Positions 15,242-24,616 of a stretch of 36,416 nt of DNA are shown here, piece by piece. The translations under genes were made by a program, and so were the position numbers. The first letter of the stretch is position 1. Each line of letters opens with the position of its first letter. The notes below the pieces were generated by a model that was not told the DNA's origin, did no database searches, and saw nothing but the letters and a program-made list of their open reading frames with translations. This DNA is from Candidatus Poribacteria bacterium (GTDB lineage: Bacteria; Abyssobacteria; SURF-5): assembly GCA_016215705.1 (NCBI GenBank), contig JACRIR010000090.1, positions 1-36,416 on the forward strand. Direction: 5' to 3'.

Positions 15242-17719
15242 ATGTTTGACCGGTTTACTGAACGCGTGCGCAAAGTGATCCAGTTGGCCCGCGAGGAGGC
15301 CATGCGGTTCAATCATGACTATATCGGGACCGAGCATCTGCTGCTTGGACTCGTGAAGGAAGGGGAAGGCATCGCCGCGACCGCGCTCGCGAACCTCGGC
15401 GTGGACCTTCGCACACTCAGACTCGAAGTCGAAAAGCTCGTCGAGCAAGGGCCGACCACCGTGTCGGTAGGCGAGATACCGTTCAATCCACAGGCCAAGA
15501 AGGTGCTCGAGCTCGCGGTTGAAGAAGCGCGCAAGTTCGGCCACAATTACATAGGGACAGAACACCTCCTGCTCGGACTCATCAAAGAAGGCGAAGGTAT
15601 CGCCGCGCACGTGCTCGAGAACATGAAAGTTGACGTCGAGAAAGTCCAGCGCGAGATCGTTAAGCTATTGGGCGGTCCATCGAGTAAATTCTCCGGCGCC
15701 GCCGAAGCCAAGAAGACTCAAACACCTGCGCTTGACGCTTTCGGGCGCGATCTTACCGAACTGGCCCGCGAGGACAAGCTCGATCCGGTCATCGGGCGCG
15801 AGGCCGAGATCGAGCGCGTGATTCAGATACTGAGCAGGCGCACAAAAAACAATCCGGTGCTGATAGGAGAGGCCGGAGTCGGCAAAACCGCAATCGTTGA
15901 AGGGCTTGCGCAAGCAATAATTCACAGAAAGAATATTCCTGACTTGCTGGCCAACCGGAGAGTTCTGACACTTGACCTTGCCGGTCTCGTAGCGGGGACC
16001 AAGTATCGCGGCCAGTTCGAGGAGCGGCTCAAGGCGGTCATGAAAGAGATACGGAAGGCCGACAACATCATCATGTTCATCGACGAGCTTCACACGATTG
16101 TTGGAGCGGGAGCGGCGGAGGGCGCAGTGGATGCGTCCAACATGCTCAAGCCTGCTCTAGCCCGGGGAGAACTGCAGTGCATAGGCGCGACAACTCTCGA
16201 TGAATATCGAAAGTATATAGAGAAAGACGCTGCGCTCGCGCGCCGGTTCCAGTCGATTATCGTGGAAGCGCCGTCGGTGGATGACACGATAGGCATAATT
16301 CGCGGCCTCCGCGACAAGTACGAAGCGCACCACCGCGTGAAGATTTCCGACGAGGCCATTGTCGCCGCCTCCAGGCTCTCGAATCAATACATCACGGACC
16401 GGTATCTTCCCGACAAAGCGATCGACGTCATCGACGAGGCGTGCTCGAGGGCGCGCCTGAAGAGCACAACGCGCCCACCCGACCTGAGAGAGATAGAGGG
16501 GCGCATAGAACAGGTCACCAAAGACAAGGAAGAGGCCATAGAGGCGCAGGAATTCGAGAAGGCCGCGTCGCTCCGCGATAAAGAGCGGCAACTCAAGGAA
16601 AGGCTCGAGAGAGAGCAGCGCAACTGGGAAAAAACGCGCGAAAACGTCGCTTACACCGTTTCGGGTGAAGACGTCGCCTACATCGTCTCCCGGTGGACGG
16701 GCGTTCCGGTGACGAAGCTCGAACAGACCGAATCGGAGAAACTGCTCAATATGCGCCAGGAAGTCCACAAACGCATCGTCGGCCAGGATGAATCCATCGA
16801 GGCCCTCACGCGCGCCATACAGCGGTCGCGCGCCGGGCTCAAGAACCCGAGACGGCCCGTGGGCTCTTTCCTGTTCCTTGGACCGACCGGCGTAGGCAAG
16901 ACCGAGATGGCCAAGGCGCTCGCCGAGTTCCTTTTCGGCGATGAGAACGCGCTCGTGCGGATAGATATGTCGGAATACTCGGAGAAGTTCACCGTCTCGC
17001 GTCTGGTGGGAGCCCCGCCGGGCTACGTCGGCTACAACGAAGGCGGCCAGTTGAGCGAAAAAGTCAGGAGACGCCCTTACTCCGTCGTGTTGCTCGATGA
17101 GATCGAAAAAGCGCACCCTGACATTTTTGACACGCTTCTGCAAGTGCTCGAAGATGGCCGTCTCACCGACTCTACGGGCCGCACAGTTGACTTTAGGAAT
17201 ACAGTTGTTATAATGACATCTAATGCCGGCACGCGCGAAATCGCCTCCGGCAAGACTCTCGGGTTCCAACGGACCGAGGGTGGAATCAGCTATCAGGCGA
17301 TGAAAGATAAAGTCATCGCTGAGACCAAGAAGATATTCAATCCGGAATTCCTCAACCGGATTGACGAAATCATCGTGTTCCACTCTCTCACCGAACAAGA
17401 CCTCGAGAGAATAGTCGAGTTGCTTCTAAAGGAATGCGGCAAGAACCTCAAGAGCAAGAATTTGACAATCGAGTTCGGGGAGGAAGCGAAGAAGTTCATC
17501 GTGAGAATGGGCTACGACCCCGCTTATGGCGCGCGCCCGCTCCGCAGGGCGGTGCAGCAGTACGCCGAAGACCCCCTTTCCGAAGAAATCCTGCGCGGGA
17601 ATATTCCCGAGGGCTCGCACGTTTATGTGGAGCCGGATGAAAAAGGCGAGAGGCTCCGTTTCCTTGTAAGGAGCTCTCCGAAGCCCGTCGAAGAACCCGA
17701 GCACCAGTTGAGGAACTAA
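15242..17719 (+). CDS. clpC: ClpC AAA+ unfoldase of the Clp protease
   Basis: An 825-residue HSP100 unfoldase that feeds substrates to ClpP. Two N-terminal repeats (3-70 and 79-145) each carry [11 protein letters not shown]; their glutamates E31 and E107 correspond to the phosphoarginine-binding glutamates described in Bacillus ClpC. D1 has Walker A GEAGVGKT (209-216) and the ELHTIVGAG Walker B region. A middle coiled-coil/UVR segment lies at about 425-455 ([21 protein letters not shown]). D2 has Walker A GPTGVGKT near residue 550, then [11 protein letters not shown]. No ClpP gene is in the window. The gene follows mcsA-mcsB as in Firmicutes, but no ctsR repressor gene is present. Confidence 0.97.
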   Translation: MFDRFTERVRKVIQLAREEAMRFNHDYIGTEHLLLGLVKEGEGIAATALANLGVDLRTLRLEVEKLVEQGPTTVSVGEIPFNPQAKKVLELAVEEARKFGHNYIGTEHLLLGLIKEGEGIAAHVLENMKVDVEKVQREIVKLLGGPSSKFSGAAEAKKTQTPALDAFGRDLTELAREDKLDPVIGREAEIERVIQILSRRTKNNPVLIGEAGVGKTAIVEGLAQAIIHRKNIPDLLANRRVLTLDLAGLVAGTKYRGQFEERLKAVMKEIRKADNIIMFIDELHTIVGAGAAEGAVDASNMLKPALARGELQCIGATTLDEYRKYIEKDAALARRFQSIIVEAPSVDDTIGIIRGLRDKYEAHHRVKISDEAIVAASRLSNQYITDRYLPDKAIDVIDEACSRARLKSTTRPPDLREIEGRIEQVTKDKEEAIEAQEFEKAASLRDKERQLKERLEREQRNWEKTRENVAYTVSGEDVAYIVSRWTGVPVTKLEQTESEKLLNMRQEVHKRIVGQDESIEALTRAIQRSRAGLKNPRRPVGSFLFLGPTGVGKTEMAKALAEFLFGDENALVRIDMSEYSEKFTVSRLVGAPPGYVGYNEGGQLSEKVRRRPYSVVLLDEIEKAHPDIFDTLLQVLEDGRLTDSTGRTVDFRNTVVIMTSNAGTREIASGKTLGFQRTEGGISYQAMKDKVIAETKKIFNPEFLNRIDEIIVFHSLTEQDLERIVELLLKECGKNLKSKNLTIEFGEEAKKFIVRMGYDPAYGARPLRRAVQQYAEDPLSEEILRGNIPEGSHVYVEPDEKGERLRFLVRSSPKPVEEPEHQLRN

Positions 17720-17803
17720 ACCCTGTTCAGTATCGGGGCCCCAATGTAGAGTTGTTTCCGCCGTCTTGTGAGGGGCCTCTGTCGGCTCGAAAGGCTTCGC
17801 TGA

Positions 17804-20092
17804 GTGAAGACATGCAATCTCTCCATAGTGAAACTGTGTCTGGTCTTGTCTTTTGCGGCCGCTCTATTTCCCCCTCGAACCTCGGCCCAAGTGGCGGAAG
17901 AGGGTTTGCCCGTGGCCTCGGTCGAGGTGCAGGGTAACCAGATTGTCAGCGCGCAGCTCATCCGCGCGCAACTCCGGGTGCGCGAAGGAATGCCCTTCGT
18001 CTCCGCCGACGTGCAAAAGGACATTGAACGTCTTTTCGGACTCGGCTACTTCTCGGATATCAAAGCGGACGTTTCCCGGGTGGACGACAAGGTGAGCGTG
18101 ATCTATGTCGTGACGGAGAGAAAAATTGTCCGTGAAGTTCTCCTCCTCGGCAACAAGAAAATAAAGGAGGAGGACCTGAGACAGGTCGTTTCCGTGAGAC
18201 GCGGAGATACGTATCTGCCGAAGGCGATCGATAAAGACATCGCCGCCATTCGCGAGGCCTACCGAAAAAAGGGATATGCCGGAGCCGCTGTCACTGCGAC
18301 CTATCGCGAGATAAGCCCCACCGAGGTCGAGGTGGTCTACGAGATAGTTGAAGGCCCGAAGGCGAGGGTCCGCGAGGTCATAGTGGAGAACAACATCGGC
18401 CTGAGCGACTCAGCCATTCGAAAGAGCATGAAATTGAAGGGGCGATTCCTTTGGTTCGGCAACTTGTTCGACGACGAGGTCTTTAAGCAGGACATCGAGA
18501 CGATAAAAGACGTCTATGCCGACCACGGCTATATCGACGCCCTGATAGCCGACGCCAAAGCAGAGTTCTATGATGAAGGCGCAAAAGTCAGGCTCAAGAT
18601 CACAGTTGATGAGGGCGCCCAATACTTCGTTGACTCGACCGAGGTCGAAGGGAACACTGTTTTCGACGATTCGCGCTTGCTTGCCTTGATGAGGACAACG
18701 CCCGGCTCATATTACAACCGGAGCCAGGTTGAGCGGGACGCTTTCGAGATACAGGATTTCTATGCTGACCAGGGCTACATTCTTGCCAACGCCAAACCCC
18801 GATTAGCCATCGATAAGCAGAAGAAAGAAATCGGCATAACTTATCAGGTGAACGAACGCGAGCTCATGTACGTCGCCAAAGTGGACATCAAAGGAAACGT
18901 CAAGACCAAGGACACCGTAATCAGGCGCGAGTTGACGATAGTCCCGGGCGACCGTTTCGACGGCGGCAAGATCAGGCGAAGCAGGCAAAAGCTTCTTAAC
19001 ACGCAATTTTACAAAGACGTTGGCGTGGGAACCGAAGCAACCGACCAGCCGCAACATCGCGACCTTACGTTTAATGTCGAGGAGCAGAAAACGGGCCAAT
19101 TTAACTTCGGAGTCGGTTACAGCTCGAATGACGCCCTCATTGGCCAGATCCAGATTACTCAGAACAACTTTGACCTCCTTAATTTCCCAACTTTCACGGG
19201 CGCAGGCCAAAAGCTCAGCATTGCCGCAATGCCCGGCACTGTCGTCGATGAGTATTCGATCAGCCTCACCGACCCATACTTCATGGGTTATCCATTTGCC
19301 GCCGGCTTTGACGTATACTTCACCGACCGCGAGTTCGACGAATATGATCAACGCACCGTCGGCGGCGGACTCCGATTGGGCAAGAGGGTCACCGATTACA
19401 GCACGGTCGGTCTTGGCTACACATTCGCCTCTTACGATATTTCGAACGTCGATGATACCGCCCCTCAGACGATAAAAGATGAAGAGGGCTCGCGGACCAA
19501 AAGCAGTATGACCGCGAGCTTTACAAACGACACACGCGACAGCTTCATAGACCCCACCACCGGCCACCGCTATACCGCTTCGCTCGAGCTTGCGGGCGGC
19601 CCCTTCTTCGCCGAGACTGATTTTGTGAAACTGGCCGGCGAAGCGCGATGGTTCAGGCCGGTCGGGGAGAAATTCGTCCTCATGACGCGCCTCGAGGCCG
19701 GGGCCGTGGAGGAATACGGCGACTCTGACATCGTTCCCGTCTTCGAGCGTTTCTTTGCGGGCGGTTCGAATTCGGTTCGTGGATATGATTATCGAGACGT
19801 TGGTCCGCGCGAGAATGACGACCCCATCGGGGGAAAAGCCAAACTCGAAGGAACACTTGAGATTTCCTACCCGGTACTCGATATTATCAAGGCTTACGGC
19901 TTCTTCGACTTCGGGCAGGTTTGGAGAGACCTTGGCGACGTAGGACAGGGCAAGATAAACACAGCCATCGGAGTGGGTGTCGGACTTAGGACTCCGGTCG
20001 GACCGATCAGGTTGGATTTTGGAGTCCCATTGAACCCCGACGAAGACCAGGGGAGCGGACGCGTCCATTTCACCACGGGCATCAGTTTCTGA
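17804..20092 (+). CDS. bamA: outer membrane protein assembly factor BamA
   Basis: The Omp85-family insertase that folds beta-barrels into the outer membrane. The 762-residue protein has a signal peptide (about 1-28, ending near TSAQ), five POTRA domains (about 35-420; for example VASVEVQGNQIVSAQLIRAQL, VREVLLLGNKKIKEEDL, FVDSTEVEGNTVFDDSRL, YVAKVDIKGNVKTKDTVIRREL) and a 16-strand barrel. Near the C-terminus are GGSNSVRGYDYRDVGP, the VRGY lid-lock motif, and the final FTTGISF with a terminal aromatic residue. It starts with GTG; ATGs nearby are out of frame. It precedes two OmpH/Skp genes, a standard arrangement. Confidence 0.97.
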   Translation: MKTCNLSIVKLCLVLSFAAALFPPRTSAQVAEEGLPVASVEVQGNQIVSAQLIRAQLRVREGMPFVSADVQKDIERLFGLGYFSDIKADVSRVDDKVSVIYVVTERKIVREVLLLGNKKIKEEDLRQVVSVRRGDTYLPKAIDKDIAAIREAYRKKGYAGAAVTATYREISPTEVEVVYEIVEGPKARVREVIVENNIGLSDSAIRKSMKLKGRFLWFGNLFDDEVFKQDIETIKDVYADHGYIDALIADAKAEFYDEGAKVRLKITVDEGAQYFVDSTEVEGNTVFDDSRLLALMRTTPGSYYNRSQVERDAFEIQDFYADQGYILANAKPRLAIDKQKKEIGITYQVNERELMYVAKVDIKGNVKTKDTVIRRELTIVPGDRFDGGKIRRSRQKLLNTQFYKDVGVGTEATDQPQHRDLTFNVEEQKTGQFNFGVGYSSNDALIGQIQITQNNFDLLNFPTFTGAGQKLSIAAMPGTVVDEYSISLTDPYFMGYPFAAGFDVYFTDREFDEYDQRTVGGGLRLGKRVTDYSTVGLGYTFASYDISNVDDTAPQTIKDEEGSRTKSSMTASFTNDTRDSFIDPTTGHRYTASLELAGGPFFAETDFVKLAGEARWFRPVGEKFVLMTRLEAGAVEEYGDSDIVPVFERFFAGGSNSVRGYDYRDVGPRENDDPIGGKAKLEGTLEISYPVLDIIKAYGFFDFGQVWRDLGDVGQGKINTAIGVGVGLRTPVGPIRLDFGVPLNPDEDQGSGRVHFTTGISF

Positions 20093-20113
20093 AGCCGGCC
20101 GGAACGATTCTGG

Positions 20114-20155
20114 TTGCAAAGAAGAGGCAACCCTGTTATAATATGTTTGAACATA
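20114..20155 (+). promoter_or_regulatory. promoter with operator-like dyad at the transcription start
   Basis: TTGCAA (20114-20119), 17 nt, TATAAT (20137-20142) lies between bamA and the first ompH gene. A perfect dyad TATGTT-TG-AACATA (20142-20155) covers the predicted start near 20149. An outer 7-bp pair GAGGCAA/TTGCCTC (20124-20130, 20161-20167) brackets the -10 region. This is likely the promoter of the ompH-lpx-polA run; repressor control is inferred. Confidence 0.6.
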
Positions 20156-20228
20156 CAATTTTGCCTCGTATTCCTGCCTATTGTCCGAGCGCATGAACCG
20201 ACAAGAGAGCGCGTAACCCGTTCGACCC

Positions 20229-20789
20229 GTGTATTATCTCGGATCATATCTCAAAGCTTTTTGCATCTGCTTTGCAGGATGCGCGATCTCGCTTTCCATG
20301 CGCGGACGGGCGTCTGCTCAGGAAAGAGAGCCTGCCACCGGGCCCGTTGTAGGGGTTGCGGACGTTGAAAAGGTGCTGCGGAATTACGGGCGTGCTTCTC
20401 GGGTCAAGAACGAGTTGGAACGCGGAAACACGTCGGAAGAGCTCAGGCAGAAACAGGTTGAGCTTGACGATCTCGAGCGCGAAGTCGCCGGCAAGCGTTT
20501 CTCTTTTTTTCGGCGGAAGATTTCGCCTGCCGAAGTGGAGAAGAAGCGAACTGAGGTTCAAGCGCTAAGGGAACAGGAAGCGCGCGCGGCGCGAGAGAAG
20601 GAAAAAAAGGAAATGGAAGCGCTTCTGACCGATGTCCGAGGCGCTGTCGCAGAAGTGGGCCGCGAAAAAAGGCTTGCTCTCGTGTTTGACAGCAATGCGC
20701 CCCAGATACTGTTTTTGAACCCGCGCGCCGGCGGGGTCACGGATGTCAGCGACGCGGCCATCGAGTGGTTGAATTCGGACAGGCGATAA
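20229..20789 (+). CDS. OmpH/Skp-family periplasmic chaperone, first copy
   Basis: A 186-residue protein with an N-terminal signal sequence (about 1-30, ending near ASAQ), then VVGVADVEKVLRNYGRASRVKNEL, which matches the start of the mature OmpH/Skp fold. A long charged coiled coil follows (about 65-140) and a C-terminal strand region (RLALVFDSNAPQILFLNP) that rebuilds the trimer body. Skp binds unfolded outer-membrane proteins in the periplasm. It starts with GTG and its signal peptide is less typical than that of the second copy. Its position after bamA and before lpxD is the classical one. Confidence 0.85.
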   Translation: MYYLGSYLKAFCICFAGCAISLSMRGRASAQEREPATGPVVGVADVEKVLRNYGRASRVKNELERGNTSEELRQKQVELDDLEREVAGKRFSFFRRKISPAEVEKKRTEVQALREQEARAAREKEKKEMEALLTDVRGAVAEVGREKRLALVFDSNAPQILFLNPRAGGVTDVSDAAIEWLNSDRR

Positions 20790-20837
20790 CGGTATGGTGG
20801 TCTTTCACGATTGATTCCCATGGAAAGGGAGGCTAAG

Positions 20838-21389
20838 ATGCTAATGAATCAGAACTGTTTGCGGGGCGGCGCGGCAGCGCTTCTTGCCATTACAGCGGCT
20901 GTGCTCCTCGTCGCAATTCCGGTCAGCAGGGCGACCGGTGAACAGATGAAGATGGGTTATATTGATCTTGACAGACTCGTGGAAGCTGTCGCGAAACAGA
21001 CGCCTGAGTATGACGGACTCAACAAGGAATTGGAAAAGAGAAAGGCCGAAATCGAAAAGCGCCGCGCCGAGATCGATAAACTGGAAGAGGAACTCAAAGC
21101 GAATCGCGCCATCTGGTCGGAAGAGAAAACCAAGGAACAGGAGAAAACGATACGCGACAAGGTTGACGACTTGAAGGTCTATTCCGAAGGCGCGCAACGC
21201 TTCCGCGACGTCGAGGAAAACAAGATTCTGCGCAGGCTCCTGCCGGAAATAGCGAAATCGGTCAAGAAAGTAGGCGAACGCGACGGCTACACCATGATAT
21301 TCGAGAGAAGAATCCTGCTCTATGGCGCTCCCGCCTTGGACCTTACCGACGTCATAATAAAAGAAATGAGCGAAAAGAAATCTGAGTAG
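20838..21389 (+). CDS. OmpH/Skp-family periplasmic chaperone, second copy
   Basis: The chosen ATG has a strong Shine-Dalgarno (GGGAGG, 5 nt away); an in-frame ATG at 20811 lacks one. The protein (183 residues) has a signal peptide (about 1-35, ending near SRATG), then [16 protein letters not shown], the OmpH start, a coiled coil of about 75 residues rich in Lys/Glu ([22 protein letters not shown]), and the C-terminal segment [27 protein letters not shown] typical of the family. Two tandem Skp-like genes suggest specialised or hetero-oligomeric chaperones. Confidence 0.9.
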   Translation: MLMNQNCLRGGAAALLAITAAVLLVAIPVSRATGEQMKMGYIDLDRLVEAVAKQTPEYDGLNKELEKRKAEIEKRRAEIDKLEEELKANRAIWSEEKTKEQEKTIRDKVDDLKVYSEGAQRFRDVEENKILRRLLPEIAKSVKKVGERDGYTMIFERRILLYGAPALDLTDVIIKEMSEKKSE

Positions 21390-21420
21390 GAACCTCGCGC
21401 GCGACTCGCGGGCGGAATGT

Positions 21421-22464
21421 ATGCGGAAAACCCTTCGTGAAATCGCGGAACTCGTCAACGGCGTCGTCGAGGGCGACGCAAACGTAGTTGTCACCGGTGT
21501 GGCGGGAATCAAGGACGCCCGGCCGGGTGACATAACTTTTGTGGGCAACCCGAAGTATTTGCCGTTACTTCCGACCACGCGGGCCACAGCGGTCATCGTC
21601 GGCTATGACACCCCTGCCTGCGAACGGGATTTGATTCGGACTGAACATCCGTACCTTGCTTTCACGCAAGTGCTCAAGTTATTCGCGGTTCCGCCACCGG
21701 TTCCCAAGGGGATTCACCCTTCATCGATCATAGGCCGTGACGTATTCCTCGGTGAAGACGCCGCCCTGCACGCCGGCGTCGTGCTCGAGGACGGCTGCAA
21801 AATCGGCGCGAAGTCCGTGCTTTATCCCTCGGTTTGCGTAGGCGCGAGCGCCGAGATCGGCGCCGAGTGCATGATATACCCGCGAGTGGTCATCGGGCGC
21901 AACGTCATAATCGGCGACAGGGTCATAATTCACAGCGGGGCGGTCATCGGAAGCCGGCCCTGCCCCGAAGGCATTGACCGCTACCGCAATAGCGAGTCTT
22001 CCGAAGGCAACGTAATCATTGAAGATGACGTTGAGGTGGGCGCCAACGTCACAATAGACAATTCCCGCACGGGCACGACGATAATCGGGCGGGGGACGAA
22101 GATAGATAATCTTGTGCACATTGGCAGCGACGCCGCAGTCGGCTGCAACTGCATAATCGTCTCGCACGTGAGCGTCAGCAGCGGCTGCAAGATCGGGGAC
22201 GGTGTCACGATAGCGGGACAAGCCGGAGTGTTCGACGGAGCGACCGTGGGCGAAGGCGCCATAGTCGCCGCGCGCGCCGGAGTCACGAAAGACATAGGGC
22301 CGGGTGAGGTGGTATCAGGCTTTCCGGCCTTCGGGCACGACAAGTGGCTGCGCATGAACGCGAGCATGAAGCGGCTGCCGACGATGGTTCGCGACATCCG
22401 GGATTTTCAGAAACGCCTGGACAAACTGGAACGTCTGGAAAATGGCAAAACAGAAGACGATTAG
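21421..22464 (+). CDS. lpxD: UDP-3-O-(3-hydroxyacyl)glucosamine N-acyltransferase
   Basis: Third step of lipid A synthesis: transfer of a hydroxyacyl chain from acyl carrier protein to the 2-amino group. The 347-residue protein has the LpxD N-terminal uridine-binding domain ([25 protein letters not shown], residues about 24-48) followed by a left-handed beta helix of hexapeptide repeats (about 97-300), with [17 protein letters not shown] and the catalytic His in that region. A C-terminal helix ([22 protein letters not shown]) completes it. It overlaps the next gene by 23 bp. Confidence 0.96.
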   Translation: MRKTLREIAELVNGVVEGDANVVVTGVAGIKDARPGDITFVGNPKYLPLLPTTRATAVIVGYDTPACERDLIRTEHPYLAFTQVLKLFAVPPPVPKGIHPSSIIGRDVFLGEDAALHAGVVLEDGCKIGAKSVLYPSVCVGASAEIGAECMIYPRVVIGRNVIIGDRVIIHSGAVIGSRPCPEGIDRYRNSESSEGNVIIEDDVEVGANVTIDNSRTGTTIIGRGTKIDNLVHIGSDAAVGCNCIIVSHVSVSSGCKIGDGVTIAGQAGVFDGATVGEGAIVAARAGVTKDIGPGEVVSGFPAFGHDKWLRMNASMKRLPTMVRDIRDFQKRLDKLERLENGKTEDD

Positions 22465-23746
22465 GAATCCCGCGTCTTTTTTTGGCGTGGGGCTGCATAC
22501 GGGAAGCGAGACCACGATTACCTTCAAGCCGGCGCCGCCTGACACAGGCGTTGTCTTTGTGCGCATCGACTTGCCCGGGCATCCGCACATCAGGGCGGAT
22601 GTCGCCCATGTCACCGACGTGGCGCGCGGCACCACGATCGGGCTTGACGGTGTGAAGGTTCTGACCATCGAGCACGTTCTGGCCGCTTTTGCCGGTTTGG
22701 GAATAGACAACATATACGCCGAGGTAAACGCCAGCGAAGCGCCAGTGGGGGACGGCAGCGCGGCGCCGTTTGTCAAAGTTCTTACCGAGGCAGGCATCAT
22801 CGAGCAAGACCGCCCGAGGAGGGAGATTCGGATAACCGAGGCCGTCACATACGAGGGCGAAGGAGTTGCGCTGATGGCGCTTCCGTCGGAGCGGCTCAGG
22901 CTCTCGTACACGATCGAGTATGGACATCCCGCGCTCGGGACGCAGTTTAAATCGTTTGTGATCGATCCCGAAGTCTTCGTCAGGGAGATAGCGCCCGCTC
23001 GCACCTTCTGTTTTCTGCGCGATGTGGAGCAACTCAAGGCGCTCGGCCTGATCAAAGGCGGCAGCATCGAGAACGCCGTCGTCATTGGCGACGAGCAGAT
23101 TCTGAACGAAAGCCTCCGTTTCGGCGACGAATTCGTCCGGCACAAACTGCTCGATTTGCTGGGCGACCTCGTGTTGCTCGGCAGTCCGCTGAGGGGGCAC
23201 ATTGTGGCCATGAAGGCCGGCCACGCGGCGCACGTCGAATTCATAAAGCGGCTTCGTTCGGAGATAGGAATCGGGGAGGGCGAGGCGCCTGCGGGTGAGA
23301 CCGGCGCGCAGGAACAGACCGTCGCCCTGAACATAAACCAGATACGCGACATAATCCCGCACCGGTTTCCGATGCTGCTTGTAGACCGGATAACAAAGCT
23401 GACAGCGACATATGCCTGCGGGATCAAAAACGTCACAATAGGAGAACCATATTTCGAAGGGCACATTCCGGGCAACCCCATCATGCCCGGCGTCTTGATT
23501 ATCGAAGCGATGGCCCAGGTGGGCGCAGTCCTTATCCTGACAAGAGTGGGGAAACTGGGGAAACTGCCGTTTCTCATGAGCATAGAGAAGGCAAAGTTCC
23601 GAAAACCCATATTCCCCGGCGACCAGATGGACATACGGGTCGAAGTCATCCATTTGCACAAGAAATATGGGCGGCTTCGCGGAGAAGTGAGGGTAGGCGG
23701 AAGCCTTGCTTCCGAGGCCGAGATAACCTTCGGGACGGCCCAGTAA
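22442..23746 (+). CDS. fused LpxC deacetylase and FabZ dehydratase
   Basis: A 434-residue bifunctional enzyme. Residues 1-275 are LpxC, the zinc deacetylase that commits UDP-3-acyl-GlcNAc to lipid A: LHTG, zinc ligands H78 ([11 protein letters not shown]), H234 and D238 ([11 protein letters not shown]), and catalytic H261 in KAGHAAH. After a linker (about 276-293, [12 protein letters not shown]) residues 296-434 are FabZ, the 3-hydroxyacyl-ACP dehydratase, with catalytic H307 ([11 protein letters not shown]) and E355 ([10 protein letters not shown]). LpxC-FabZ fusions are known in Bacteroidetes and some other phyla. The fusion places the enzyme that consumes hydroxyacyl-ACP for fatty-acid synthesis beside the one that commits it to lipid A. 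It is followed by lpxA. Confidence 0.96.
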   Translation: MAKQKTIRNPASFFGVGLHTGSETTITFKPAPPDTGVVFVRIDLPGHPHIRADVAHVTDVARGTTIGLDGVKVLTIEHVLAAFAGLGIDNIYAEVNASEAPVGDGSAAPFVKVLTEAGIIEQDRPRREIRITEAVTYEGEGVALMALPSERLRLSYTIEYGHPALGTQFKSFVIDPEVFVREIAPARTFCFLRDVEQLKALGLIKGGSIENAVVIGDEQILNESLRFGDEFVRHKLLDLLGDLVLLGSPLRGHIVAMKAGHAAHVEFIKRLRSEIGIGEGEAPAGETGAQEQTVALNINQIRDIIPHRFPMLLVDRITKLTATYACGIKNVTIGEPYFEGHIPGNPIMPGVLIIEAMAQVGAVLILTRVGKLGKLPFLMSIEKAKFRKPIFPGDQMDIRVEVIHLHKKYGRLRGEVRVGGSLASEAEITFGTAQ

Positions 23747-23753
23747 CGTTATC

Positions 23754-24557
23754 ATGGAAATTCAAGATTCCGACACGGTCGGTGGGACACGGATTCATCC
23801 GACCGCCGTCGTTCATCCAAATGCTCAGCTTAGTAGCGACGTGGTCATCGGACCCTGTTCGGTCGTTGGTCGGAACGTCGCCATCGGAGACGGCTGCCGC
23901 ATCGGAGCCCACGTGGTAATCGACGGGCACACGACAATCGGCCGGAACAACAGTTTCCTTACGGGCGCAGTGATCGGCTCGCAGCCGCAAGACCTCAAGT
24001 ACCACGGAGGCAAGACGCGCCTTGTCATCGGTGACAACAATGTCGTGCGAGAATACACAACAATCAACACCGCAACTTCAGAGGAGAACGTTACCTCTGT
24101 GGGAGATAACAATCTCCTGATGGCTTACACGCACGTGGCCCATGAATGCAGAATCTGTAATGGAGTCATCATGGCGAATGCCGCCACTCTGGCGGGTCAC
24201 GTGACGATCGAGGACAAAGCGGTGCTGGGGGGCCTCGTCGGGGTGCACCAGTTCGTTCACGTGGGAACGATGGCGCTCATCGGCGGCTGCTCGAAGGCCA
24301 TAAAGGACGTTCCTCCCTATTCGATGGTGGACGGAAACCCGACGACCTGGCACGGCGTAAATTTCGTCGGTTTGAAAAGGAATGGGGTGCCCGAGGAAGT
24401 CCGGGCGAACATCAAGAAGGCGTTTAAGATCATCTGTCGGTCCAATTTGAATACAACGCAAGCCCTGGAAAAGCTTCGCGCCGAGTTCGACTCCTGTGCC
24501 GAAATAGATCACCTCATTGAGTTTATCGAGAAGTCCAGCCGAGGCATTTGCAAGTAA
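23754..24557 (+). CDS. lpxA: UDP-N-acetylglucosamine acyltransferase
   Basis: First step of lipid A synthesis: transfer of a hydroxyacyl chain from ACP to the 3-position of UDP-GlcNAc. The 267-residue protein has the beta-helix hexapeptide domain (about 12-190) and the LpxA-specific helical C-terminus (about 195-267). The catalytic His is H130 in THVAHECRI, matching E. coli H125. GGLVGVHQFVHVGTMALIGG and the DVPPYSMVDGNP segment are typical. It begins 7 bp after the lpxC-fabZ stop. Because a Gfo/Idh oxidoreductase follows, acceptance of an amino-substituted sugar (UDP-GlcNAc3N) deserves a check. Confidence 0.95.
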   Translation: MEIQDSDTVGGTRIHPTAVVHPNAQLSSDVVIGPCSVVGRNVAIGDGCRIGAHVVIDGHTTIGRNNSFLTGAVIGSQPQDLKYHGGKTRLVIGDNNVVREYTTINTATSEENVTSVGDNNLLMAYTHVAHECRICNGVIMANAATLAGHVTIEDKAVLGGLVGVHQFVHVGTMALIGGCSKAIKDVPPYSMVDGNPTTWHGVNFVGLKRNGVPEEVRANIKKAFKIICRSNLNTTQALEKLRAEFDSCAEIDHLIEFIEKSSRGICK

Positions 24558-24616
24558 GGGGATTCTGTCCCCGGCTCCATTTCAAATAGACGCTTTCCCT
24601 GGCTTGGAATCTTGCT

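Noticed and set aside
16157-17398. 413-codon minus-strand frame opposite clpC
   Set aside because: Antisense to conserved AAA+ motifs; no independent evidence of translation.
18803-20194. 463-codon minus-strand frame opposite bamA
   Set aside because: Antisense to the BamA barrel with no family features; explained by codon bias.
22283-23755. 490-codon open frame on the minus strand opposite lpxD and lpxC-fabZ
   Set aside because: Antisense shadow of well-defined enzymes; no domain, no ribosome binding site, and a second long frame overlaps it in another register.
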